Positions 1 to 7,982 of a stretch of 38,035 nt of DNA are shown here, piece by piece. The notes beneath the pieces were generated by a model. It was given only the letters and a program-made list of their open reading frames with translations. It was not told where the DNA came from and did no database searches. The DNA is from Candidatus Woesearchaeota archaeon (GTDB lineage Archaea; Nanobdellota; Nanobdellia; Woesearchaeales; GW2011-AR9). Location of the stretch: assembly GCA_018303285.1 (NCBI GenBank), contig JAGVYL010000014.1:1-38035 (forward strand), given 5' to 3'. The position numbers were made by a program, and so were the translations under genes. Numbering within the stretch: position 1 is the first letter of the stretch; each line of letters begins with the position of its first letter.

Positions 1-57
1 GCTACAATCGCTTACATTGAGAATCAAGAAGTCCATCATGGGATAGCTGCCGCGTAA
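1..57 (+). CDS. C-terminal end of a probable IS200-type Y1 transposase (TnpA), truncated by window edge
   Basis: Frame 1 reads ATIAYIENQEVHHGIAAA*; YIxNQxxHH resembles the catalytic-Tyr helix of TnpA_IS200 proteins; followed at once by an IS605-like right-end hairpin. Confidence 0.5.
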   Translation, partial: ATIAYIENQEVHHGIAAA

Positions 58-61
58 TCAC

Positions 62-96
62 GAGGAAGCCCCACCCTTTAGGGTGGGGAGGACGTC
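62..96 (+). mobile_element. IS200/IS605-like right end hairpin
   Basis: GAGGAAGCCCCACCC-TTTA-GGGTGGGGAGGACGTCAC: perfect 8-bp stem (69-76/81-88) with TTTA loop; GAAGCCCC...GTCAC is the usual look of IS605-family right ends. Confidence 0.6.
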
Positions 97-98
97 AC

Positions 99-467
99 TT
101 GTTTCCTTCTTCCTTAAAGGAATACGAAAAAGATTTGGCCAGACGCAGGGCTACAGAGAGAGCCATCCAGCTCTTGATTGAAGAGTGTATGGACATTTCT
201 AATACGCTTTTAAAAGAATTAAAGTTGGGGCTGCCAGAAGAAGAAGAAAACATTTTCAGAAAATTGGCGGAAAAAGGGGTAATCTCTGAAGAGATGGCCG
301 AGAAACTGAAAAGAATGAGAAAATTCCGCAATGTCCTTATTCATAAATATGCCAAGGTAGATGACCGTTTGGCGTACGAAAATATCTTTGATAACCATCA
401 CGATTTTGAAGAGTTTAAAAAAGAGGTTTTAAGTTTTTTGAGAGAGCAAAGGAAAAAGAAAAAATAA
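99..467 (+). pseudogene. HepT/DUF86-like HEPN protein, N-terminally truncated by the IS end
   Basis: RRRATERAIQLLIEECMDISNTLLKEL...ERLKRMRKFRNVLIHKYAKVDD is HepT-like including RNxxxHxY; the usual ~25 N-terminal residues are missing and the frame runs into the IS end; only a TTG start is available. Confidence 0.6.
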
Positions 468-474
468 AAATATC

Positions 475-1992
475 TTATTTCACCACTAACGCCCCCAGTA
501 TCGCTCCTTTCTTGCTGCCGCAGGCAGAATTACAGATGATATCATACGTTCCTGCTTTATCGGCCGTAAAACTTAGCTCAGCTGTCTGACCGGCTTCTAC
601 GTCTTTATCAGCATTAAACGCAGATACTTCATAGCCCAGTTTAATATCCGCAGTATTAGCTACAATTAGTTTGACCGTATTTCCTTTGCCAACAGTCAAT
701 TCAGCCGGAGTAAAGACAAACTTTTTCATGCTTACTTTCAGTTCAGTAGTCTGGGCAGGCTTAGTTTCTATAGCCTTAACTGTTTCTTGAGCAGTATTTT
801 CCACTTCTTTTACGGTTTCTGTTACAGCTGCAGGAGTATTACCTGCTGCCGCTTTAGCTAATTCTGTTTCAATCAGCTGTTTGATCTGAGCGTAAGGCAA
901 AGCTCCGCTGTAAAGCTGGCCGTTGATCAAGAACGCCGGTGTTCCTTGAACTCCTGCTTTCAGGCCTTCCTGTTGGTCTTTAGCCACTTCACTTTCATAT
1001 TTCTTGCTTTCAAAACAGGAATTAAACTTGTTTTCATCCAATCCAACTTCTTTGGCCCATTTCTTCAGGTTGTCATTGCTCAAACTCTGCTGGTTAGCAA
1101 ACAATTTGTCATGGTATTCCCAAAACTTATCCTGTTCATGAGCGCATTCTCCTGCTTGAGCAGAAGCTTGAGCCATAGGATGAATATTGTCTAAAGGAAA
1201 ATTTTTGAAGACCAGCTTCACTTTATTTTTAGCCACATAATCTTTTTCCACTTCCTTCATCACTTCCCATCCTTTCTGGCAGAAGGGGCATTGGAAGTCA
1301 GAGAATTCAACGATAGTAACCGGAGCATCGGCTTTGCCTTTAACCGGCTCACCTGCAAGATCCACTGAGATTTTAGTTGCTTCAGGAGCAGGTGTTGTAT
1401 CCTTGCCATCTACGCTAGGCAGGGCAGCATCCAGTTCTAATCCTTGAGGGAAAAATAATTTACCGTCTTTAGTGACATAAGAATCAATCTGTCTTCCCGC
1501 CACATCAATCTTGATTTTGTACATTCCGTTTAATTCTTCAGTTTTAACTGCAGTAGCAGTGAAAGGAGGCTGTAATAAGTTAGAATTGATATATCCTAAA
1601 GCTTTTTGCTCTGCTTCAGAGGGAGTGATTGAGCTAGCCACAGCCTTGCCAGTCAAACCAAATCCGTTGGTAAACACAGCAGCTACTAGGGTAATAGCTA
1701 ACAATAAAGCAATAAACTGCCAGGTTCCTGCTTTACTCCAGAAGGAATCCTCGTCCTTACCAAAACTAGGGTTACTTTTAGAAGGCTCCCAAGCAGGAGT
1801 CTCTTTCTTTGGTTCTATTTTAATTTCCTTTTTTTCTTCTTTAAATTCTGGTTTGGCTTCGGCTTTATGTGTTTCTTTCACTTTCTTTTCCTTCGGCCGA
1901 TCCAAATAATCGACGGAGATGAAATCTTCTTCCCCTTCCTGTTTTATCGGCTGAAAAACATCTTCCTCTTCATCAGAATATCGGTTTACCAT
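475..1992 (-). CDS. Membrane-anchored DsbA-like thioredoxin fused to a C-terminal cupredoxin-like domain
   Basis: N-terminal cytosolic charged tail, TM segment, VEFSDFQCPFCQKG (DsbA CPFC), C-terminal MKKFVFTPAELTVGKGNTVKLIV...AGTYDIICNSACG cupredoxin/COX2-like strand pattern. Confidence 0.85.
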   Translation of the reverse strand: MVNRYSDEEEDVFQPIKQEGEEDFISVDYLDRPKEKKVKETHKAEAKPEFKEEKKEIKIEPKKETPAWEPSKSNPSFGKDEDSFWSKAGTWQFIALLLAITLVAAVFTNGFGLTGKAVASSITPSEAEQKALGYINSNLLQPPFTATAVKTEELNGMYKIKIDVAGRQIDSYVTKDGKLFFPQGLELDAALPSVDGKDTTPAPEATKISVDLAGEPVKGKADAPVTIVEFSDFQCPFCQKGWEVMKEVEKDYVAKNKVKLVFKNFPLDNIHPMAQASAQAGECAHEQDKFWEYHDKLFANQQSLSNDNLKKWAKEVGLDENKFNSCFESKKYESEVAKDQQEGLKAGVQGTPAFLINGQLYSGALPYAQIKQLIETELAKAAAGNTPAAVTETVKEVENTAQETVKAIETKPAQTTELKVSMKKFVFTPAELTVGKGNTVKLIVANTADIKLGYEVSAFNADKDVEAGQTAELSFTADKAGTYDIICNSACGSKKGAILGALVVK

Positions 1993-2083
1993 CGCTCATC
2001 ACACTCCATAAGTTTCTTTCGGCCAATAATCCAGGACAGCCTTTATAAGCATTTAGATAGAGTAATATAGAAAATAAAAATTC

Positions 2084-2422
2084 TTAATAATTAAACTTCT
2101 TTTCATAATCTTTATGAGAAAACCATTCTAAAACGATGCCCACAATTCTAACTTCATCGCTTTCTAATGTATAAATTAATCTCCACGCATTTGGCAGATC
2201 ATATTTCCACAAATTGGTAATACCGTAACTCTGGATATACTCTTTTGGCCAAAGCTTTTTTGGAATTTTTATTCCGCAGGTTGGATCTTTTTTAATGTCA
2301 TCTAACGCTCGGCCAATAAACTTATACAACTGTTGGTCTTCAAACTTTCCCGAATTAAGCGATTCAAACTGTCCTTTAAGTTTTTGAGAAATAAATGCGA
2401 CATTAACAGGTTTGGCTATCAT
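2084..2422 (-). CDS. RelE/ParE-like type II toxin
   Basis: 112 aa; ...YDLPNAWRLIYTLESDEVRIVGIVLEWFSHKDYEKKF typical of RelE-fold toxins; overlaps upstream partner by 4 nt. Confidence 0.65.
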   Translation of the reverse strand: MIAKPVNVAFISQKLKGQFESLNSGKFEDQQLYKFIGRALDDIKKDPTCGIKIPKKLWPKEYIQSYGITNLWKYDLPNAWRLIYTLESDEVRIVGIVLEWFSHKDYEKKFNY

Positions 2423-2685
2423 CTTATTACTAAATCTTCCTTAATCAATCTTTTTATTCGTTGAGGATTAAACACCCACATTATGCAGCCTTCTTTATCA
2501 ATAAGTATCTTTCCAGATTGTTCTAAATAATCTAAAATCACCTGAAATGTCTGATACATCATCTTTCTAGGCAGTTTTTTCCAAAGCTGGTATCGGCCGC
2601 ATTCTTGGCTATATTTTTCTATAGTTTTCTCTACCATCAAGACTGATTCCAAGGTAGGGCTATGCAAAACAGTTAATTGTTCCAT
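2419..2685 (-). CDS. Putative cognate antitoxin / winged-helix-like small protein
   Basis: 88 aa ORF, 4-nt (ATGA) overlap with the RelE-like toxin; wHTH-like LDYLEQSGKILIDKEGCIMWVF. Confidence 0.5.
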   Translation of the reverse strand: MEQLTVLHSPTLESVLMVEKTIEKYSQECGRYQLWKKLPRKMMYQTFQVILDYLEQSGKILIDKEGCIMWVFNPQRIKRLIKEDLVIR

Positions 2686-2785
2686 TATATATATTTATAT
2701 AAGCTTCTATTTAAACCTTTCGCTGATTTTTTGTTAAATTCGAAGTAATATGTCCTCCGTTTATTAATCAACGAGGAAGATAAAC

Positions 2786-3571
2786 CTACCCGATATAACT
2801 TGTCTCTCTTCCAGAAGTCTGGTTATTGGCCGGCCGCATGATTTTCTCCAGCTCTTTCGTTCGCTTTAGAGATTCTTTTTCAATCCGGTTAATCTCCTTA
2901 TCCATCTGCTGTAAATCTAAGTTAAGAGAAAATTTGGCATTGAGCACTCGTAGAACTTCCTTGGCGCCCGGCAAACCAAGATACATAGGATGGCCGAAGG
3001 TCTCAGCCAAAAGAATGGCCGCAGTCAATCCCTGGCGTTTGGCCAGGCCCGGCAGCAGGCCGGAGATGCCCATGATCGGCCCCACCACACCAAATATATT
3101 CTCTTCCACTGCTGGAAGTTTGGTAAATTGTTTAATTGTTTCTTTATCCGTACCAGTGCAATAGACCTTAGGTTTCTCCGGCACATTCTGCTGGCCGATG
3201 CCCCCCAAAGTGATAATCTCGTTGCCCTCAAATTCTTTAAGTAAGGTAATCATGGTCTGACAGAATTTATGGCTGCTTTCTTCATTCATAGGTTGAATGT
3301 CTCCCACTAAAAAAAGTAGATCATTCTTTGCCTTGCCGTTGAACTGTTTAAGATACATCTCAATCCTCGGCAGTTCAATAAGATTATTTTCTGTCACAAA
3401 GACAGTCTGGGGCAGAGTATAAGAAAAGAAGGAAAGTATCTTTTTCGCCTTTAATTCTTCTACTAAAAAGTCTCCGCAGAGTTTTCCTACATTGCCGATG
3501 CCGGGCAGGCCGACAATAAGTACTGGCTGATTCAGTTTACTTACTTTGCTTTCTTTGACAACTTCCCACAT
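2786..3571 (-). CDS. PAC2 family protein (proteasome assembly chaperone-like)
   Basis: PVLIVGLPGIGNVGKLCGDFLVEEL...GLLPGLAKRQGLTAAILLAETFGHP match the archaeal PAC2 family. Confidence 0.85.
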   Translation of the reverse strand: MWEVVKESKVSKLNQPVLIVGLPGIGNVGKLCGDFLVEELKAKKILSFFSYTLPQTVFVTENNLIELPRIEMYLKQFNGKAKNDLLFLVGDIQPMNEESSHKFCQTMITLLKEFEGNEIITLGGIGQQNVPEKPKVYCTGTDKETIKQFTKLPAVEENIFGVVGPIMGISGLLPGLAKRQGLTAAILLAETFGHPMYLGLPGAKEVLRVLNAKFSLNLDLQQMDKEINRIEKESLKRTKELEKIMRPANNQTSGRETSYIG

Positions 3572-3594
3572 ACATCAAAGTTTAAGGCAATTGT

Positions 3595-4149
3595 TTATAA
3601 TGGTTTCGGAGAAGAGACTCCAATCATGGTCGCTAACTTTTCTTTAATCTCTTGGTGATTATCCTGCTTCAGAAAAAGCACTTCTCCTAGATGGCCGAAC
3701 AAGGGTAAATAACTAACATGTAACGTAGCTACAATAATTTTGTTGGGTGTATGGAGAACTGTATCTAAAGCCTGAGAAAAAGTTTCTGAAAACAGGCCAA
3801 ATCTTCCAATCTCATCAATAAAGACATATTCTGCCAAAGGAAAAGATTTTTCAAATCTGGCCAAAGATTTGTCAATAGCACCCATACTGACATGAAATCG
3901 TGACAGATGATATCCGCTGTTGACGAACCGGGAGTCGAGATGGGCCAAAAGCTCTTTTTCTCCGGAAGCCAGATCTTTCATAAAAAATCCTTTGCGTACC
4001 TCTCCTTCTCTAATCTCTTCCATCAAAAATCCCGCTACTTTGCGTTTTGGCTTTTTGTCCTTGCCCTTTTCAGCTTGCAATTGAGAAGCTAATTCGGCCA
4101 GCATACTGGTTTTACCCACTCCTGGCTTACCGGTAAGAAAGATGAGCAT
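3595..4149 (-). CDS. THEP1-like nucleoside-triphosphatase
   Basis: Start reset to MLIFLTGKPGVGKTS (Walker A); KVAGFLMEEIREGEVRKGF and EYVFIDEIGRF are THEP1 motifs. The upstream part of ORF 3595..4569 is antisense to another CDS. Confidence 0.8.
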   Translation of the reverse strand: MLIFLTGKPGVGKTSMLAELASQLQAEKGKDKKPKRKVAGFLMEEIREGEVRKGFFMKDLASGEKELLAHLDSRFVNSGYHLSRFHVSMGAIDKSLARFEKSFPLAEYVFIDEIGRFGLFSETFSQALDTVLHTPNKIIVATLHVSYLPLFGHLGEVLFLKQDNHQEIKEKLATMIGVSSPKPL

Positions 4150-4210
4150 AAAGAGAACTATCCTCTTATCTTTAAAAATATTTATATCATGCAACCCCCT
4201 TTGGCAAAGA

Positions 4211-4597
4211 ATGGATTTTTCTGAGATTAAATCATCTGCTGATTTAGAACGCATCAGTAAGGGAGGGCGATGGCAGAACTTTGAGCAGCTGGCCGCATTT
4301 ATTTTTGAGGAAAACGGTTTCAAGACTAAAGTGAACGTAGTTAAAATGTTTGGCAAAAAGCGGCGGCAGTATGATGTTCTGGCCGAGAAAGGAAACAAAC
4401 TATACGCAGTAGACTGCAAAAGATGGTCTGGCAGTAGATATCGTTTAAGCGCCATCAAAACCGCAGTCAAAAAACACAAAGAGAGATGTATACGGTTGGA
4501 GGGAACGGCCATACCATTGATTGTTACAAAGACATTGCTGGGTTTAAAGCCCCGCGCTTTAGCGCCCAATGTCGTGTTCCAAAACTCGCCGATATAG
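4211..4597 (+). pseudogene. Restriction-endonuclease-like (Mrr/PD-(D/E)XK) protein, truncated by an 84-bp insertion
   Basis: RWQNFEQLAAFIFEENGFKTKVNVVKMFGKKRRQYDVLAEKGNKLYAVDCKRW; removing 4528-4611 restores an in-frame C-terminus TLIEEEIQTYKDVPIVPMQKLNAFLQEE* ending at 4696. Confidence 0.75.
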
Positions 4598-4611
4598 GCG
4601 AGTTTTGTTAC
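4528..4611. mobile_element. 84-bp palindromic miniature insertion flanked by TTGTTAC direct repeats
   Basis: Two nested hairpins (GACATTG...CAATGTC 4531-4573; AAAACTCGCC-GATATA-GGCGAGTTTT 4581-4606); direct repeats TTGTTAC at 4521-4527 and 4605-4611; interrupts a coding frame. Confidence 0.75.
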
Positions 4612-4721
4612 TTTAATTGAAGAAGAAATTCAGACATATAAAGATGTGCCGATAGTGCCAATGCAGAAACTAAATGCGTTTCTTCAGGAAGAATAAATTA
4701 TTAAGAATATAAAATAAAAAC

Positions 4722-4793
4722 TGGGCCCACCCGGATTCGAACCGGGGACCTCCACCGTGTGAAGGTGGCATCATACCGCTAGACTATAGGCCC
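4722..4793 (-). tRNA. tRNA-Val (CAC)
   Basis: Minus strand GGGCCTATAGTCTAGCGGTATGATGCCACCTTCACACGGTGGAGGTCCCCGGTTCGAATCCGGGTGGGCCCA; full cloverleaf, loop TTCACAC. Confidence 0.93.
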
Positions 4794-4967
4794 AACTACG
4801 ATTTTTGTGCGGTTTGGGATATGGTCTTTCGTCATTTCATTCCGAGACCCCGTTCTCTTCGTTCACTAGGGGTTCCGAAATCGCAATTTCGATAGACTAT
4901 GAGCCCATCGTGTGATTCTATCCAGAATGAAGATAATTTATTAAGATTTGGTCAATTCTGAGAAAAA

Positions 4968-5795
4968 ATGAAATCTCTTCTTTTCGGCACAGCCGGGATT
5001 CCCTTATCTACACCTGGGTCCGGCCTCCTCGCAGGAATCAAGCAGGTACAAAAGTTAGGTTTAGGTGCTTTAGAATTAGAGTTTGTCCGGAGAATTAATA
5101 TTTCTTTGGAGAAAGCTCCTTTAGTCAAAGAAACAGCTGAAAAAGAGAAAGTGGTTCTCACTTGCCATGCCCCGTATTTTATCAACTTAAATTCTGCAGA
5201 AAAAGAAAAGGTAGCCAGGATTCTCCACTCCGCCAGAATCGCCAATGCCTGCGGAGCGTTTAGCTTAACTTTCCATGCGGCGTTTTATCAAAAAGTTCCG
5301 CCAGAAAAAGTTTACCTTAAGGTAAAAGAAGAAATAAAACAGATGATTCATACTCTGCAAGAAGAAAGAAATAATATCTGGCTGCGGCCGGAGACCACCG
5401 GCAAGCCCAGCCAGTGGGGCAGTTTAAAAGAAATCCTCCAACTCAGCCAAGAAGCGGAGCAGGTGATGCCGTGCATTGATTTTGCTCATCTTCATGCCAG
5501 AGAAAACGGAAAAAATAATTCTTTGGCAGAATTTCGGGAAATTCTTGCAGAAGTGGAAAAAAGCTTAGGCCGCCAAGGCATGGAAAACCTGCATCTGCAC
5601 ATGTCCGGTATCCATTACGGAGAAAAAGGAGAGAAGCATCATCTCATTCTGGAAGAAAGTGATTTTAGATATCAGGAACTGATGCAGGCCTTGAAAGAGT
5701 TTCGGGCGGCCGGAGTATTAATCTCCGAGAGCCCTAATCTTGAAGGAGATGCTCTGCGGATGAAAAACTATTTTGAGAAACAGGTTATTCAGTAA
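4968..5795 (+). CDS. nfo: Endonuclease IV-like AP endonuclease (xylose isomerase-like TIM barrel)
   Basis: LLFGTAGIPLSTPGSG..., LTCHAPYFINL, PETTGKPSQWGS, PCIDFAHLHAR, HLHMSGI are endonuclease IV metal-site motifs. Confidence 0.85.
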   Translation: MKSLLFGTAGIPLSTPGSGLLAGIKQVQKLGLGALELEFVRRINISLEKAPLVKETAEKEKVVLTCHAPYFINLNSAEKEKVARILHSARIANACGAFSLTFHAAFYQKVPPEKVYLKVKEEIKQMIHTLQEERNNIWLRPETTGKPSQWGSLKEILQLSQEAEQVMPCIDFAHLHARENGKNNSLAEFREILAEVEKSLGRQGMENLHLHMSGIHYGEKGEKHHLILEESDFRYQELMQALKEFRAAGVLISESPNLEGDALRMKNYFEKQVIQ

Positions 5796-5855
5796 TTTGA
5801 AGAAATTTTATTTTTTTTAAGAAAATTATTTAAAGTATAAAACATACAGAAATTA

Positions 5856-6335
5856 ATGGTAAAAATAGTTAGATTAGACAAAGGTTCTATCGGAGATAGT
5901 TATCTTTTATCTCTTAATGAATTAGCCATAAGAAATCTGATTAATCCGTCCTTAGATCGAAGCGTGTCCACTGCAGGACAGGAAACTTTAGAACGGCTGC
6001 TTTCTCCGCATTCTTTTAATCGAGAGTTTGTAGATTCCACACTTCAAAGACTCTATGTACTTCAGGGCGTTCCAGACTTAAGTGAGATGGATGCTTTTGT
6101 TTTAAATGCGGCGGAAATATTGGGGGAGGTTCCTTTTGAGAAAAGACTGAAAATTCAGCAGTATTTTCAAAGCTTATCGATGTCCGAAGTCTGTTTTTAT
6201 ACTCTTGCAGCGATAAAACTGTTAAAAGATGCAACCGAGATGTGTTTAATCGAGGTTAATCCTGCCGGATGTCCAATAGACCAATGCTATGTTAAATATC
6301 TGATAGAAAAACCGTTTAGTCCTAACAATAATTAG
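5856..6335 (+). CDS. Hypothetical protein
   Basis: 159 aa ORF between two base-excision-repair genes; no recognised motif. Confidence 0.55.
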   Translation: MVKIVRLDKGSIGDSYLLSLNELAIRNLINPSLDRSVSTAGQETLERLLSPHSFNREFVDSTLQRLYVLQGVPDLSEMDAFVLNAAEILGEVPFEKRLKIQQYFQSLSMSEVCFYTLAAIKLLKDATEMCLIEVNPAGCPIDQCYVKYLIEKPFSPNNN

Positions 6336-6339
6336 CAGT

Positions 6340-6891
6340 TTATTTCACTTTACTGACAAAAGGACTATTCTTGACAAAGAAGCGCCATTCTAATTCCTTC
6401 CCAGAACTGATGCCGATGCGGGAAGATTTTCCAATTTCAAACTTTCCCAATTTATTGCAATGACGCAGAAAAATCTTCTCATTTAAGTCCGTGCCGTTTA
6501 GTCCTTTAGTGATGCCGAAAGCCGTGCAAAGCTTCCCTGGCCCAGAACAGAGATTAAGTAGTTCTGTTGTTTTCCTTCTTTTTTCCATTGCCTCGATTCC
6601 ATCAATCGGTTGAACCGCCCTAATCAATACCGCTCCCGGTTCGCCTTCATTTGTGGTGATATTCAAGCAAAAAAACATTCCATAAACAAAGTAAATGTAC
6701 CACTTGCCGTAAGAATCAAGCATTATCCGGCTGCGAGGAGTAATTTTATACGCATGAGAAGCCGGATCGCTTTTGTACGCTTCTGTCTCTACAATGATTC
6801 CCCTGCAGTTATTATACTGGATTTCCCTGCCTAATAAGAACCGCGCCAGTTCTACGGCATCTTTCTTGAATATCTCTTTTTTTAGTAGCAT
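6340..6891 (-). CDS. 3-methyladenine DNA glycosylase (AAG/MPG family)
   Basis: LARFLLGREIQYNNCRGIIVETEAYKSDPASHAYK..YGMFFCLNITTNEGEPGAVLIRAVQPIDG..LCSGPGKLCTAFGI: clear AAG family. Confidence 0.92.
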   Translation of the reverse strand: MLLKKEIFKKDAVELARFLLGREIQYNNCRGIIVETEAYKSDPASHAYKITPRSRIMLDSYGKWYIYFVYGMFFCLNITTNEGEPGAVLIRAVQPIDGIEAMEKRRKTTELLNLCSGPGKLCTAFGITKGLNGTDLNEKIFLRHCNKLGKFEIGKSSRIGISSGKELEWRFFVKNSPFVSKVK

Positions 6892-6959
6892 TCTTCTTGG
6901 TTTGTTCTTTTCCTTAAAATATCTTGCGTAAATAGCTTCTCCAGCATAAGTTTATAAAT

Positions 6960-7523
6960 ATGAACTTAAACACTAAAAAAGTAGGACAAATGGTTCAATT
7001 ATACGAACTACTAGGGAAACGCAGTAATCTTAAGCTGCTTAATTGGTTTACAGAGCATCCTGGCGGAGAATTCTCTTTTACCGAATTGCATAAAAAAACT
7101 CATTTAGCCAAAGCCACTCTTTCTTCCAGTCTTTCACATCTACAAGGCGGTAGTTGGATAAAGATGCATCCTCTCGGTCCCCTTAATATTTACTCTTTAG
7201 AACGAGAAAATCCTTTAGTCAAGCAGTTTAAAATTTTGAATATGTTATTCTTTCTGCAACCACTTAAAGGCATCTCCGCCTGCCAAATTTATCTCTATGG
7301 TTCTGCCGCCAGAGGAGAAGAAAAAGAAGGAAGTGATATCGATCTGTTGGTGGTGGGAGAGATAAAAGAAGAGTCTATATACAAGCAGATAATATCTTCC
7401 TTGCCAAAAATAAAAAAAGAGATTAAGATTCAGGTTTTTCGGCCGTTGGAATGGGCAGAGATGGAAGCAAAGGATCGTTCATTCTATGAACGGATAGAAA
7501 AAGATAAGATTAAACTTAATTAA
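6960..7523 (+). CDS. wHTH-nucleotidyltransferase (MNT) antitoxin-like protein
   Basis: N-terminal wHTH; IYLYGSAARGEEKEGSDIDLLVVG = GSxxRGxxxxxSDID of MNT family. Confidence 0.85.
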   Translation: MNLNTKKVGQMVQLYELLGKRSNLKLLNWFTEHPGGEFSFTELHKKTHLAKATLSSSLSHLQGGSWIKMHPLGPLNIYSLERENPLVKQFKILNMLFFLQPLKGISACQIYLYGSAARGEEKEGSDIDLLVVGEIKEESIYKQIISSLPKIKKEIKIQVFRPLEWAEMEAKDRSFYERIEKDKIKLN

Positions 7524-7524
7524 G

Positions 7525-7962
7525 ATGGACATTAAAGACTGTTTGGAAAGAGGATATCTTGCTTTAGAAACACCGGCCACAGATTTAATCGAAAAAGAAA
7601 TCAAAGAAAGCGAGTATGACCTTGCCCGGGCAGAAAGTGCATTAAAAGACAAAGATGGTAAATGGGCAATAATCAAAAGTTATTACTCTATGTTTCATGC
7701 CGCTAAGGCGGTTTGTTTTAAAGCAGGTTACCGCGAAAAAAAGCATCTAGCTATTCTTATTCTTTTGGAAGAACTTAACAAAAAAGGAAAATTAGAGAAT
7801 AAATTTGTTAATTATTTTACGGCTGCTATCCAAGCGAGGGAAGGCGCAGACTATCATTACAATTATTCCCTAGATAAAGCAGCCTCTCTGCTTCATCTTG
7901 CCAAGGAATTCAACCTCGGAATGAAACTTTTGATTAAAGATGTTTTGCCAATACTTTTTTAA
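7525..7962 (+). CDS. HEPN domain protein
   Basis: DLARAESALKDKDGKWAIIKSYYSMFHAAKAVCF..., Rx5H motif REGADYHY; adjacent to MNT. Confidence 0.85.
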   Translation: MDIKDCLERGYLALETPATDLIEKEIKESEYDLARAESALKDKDGKWAIIKSYYSMFHAAKAVCFKAGYREKKHLAILILLEELNKKGKLENKFVNYFTAAIQAREGADYHYNYSLDKAASLLHLAKEFNLGMKLLIKDVLPILF

Positions 7963-7982
7963 ATAATCCCTGCCTAAGAAAA

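Noticed and set aside
4150-4569. N-terminal ~140 aa extension of ORF 3595..4569 (-)
   Set aside because: Antisense to the nuclease-like gene; a good start with Walker A immediately after lies at 4149.
4595-4597. TAG as pyrrolysine codon
   Set aside because: It sits in a transposon-like insertion, not at a conserved residue, and no pyl genes are in the window; kept only as a low-interest check.
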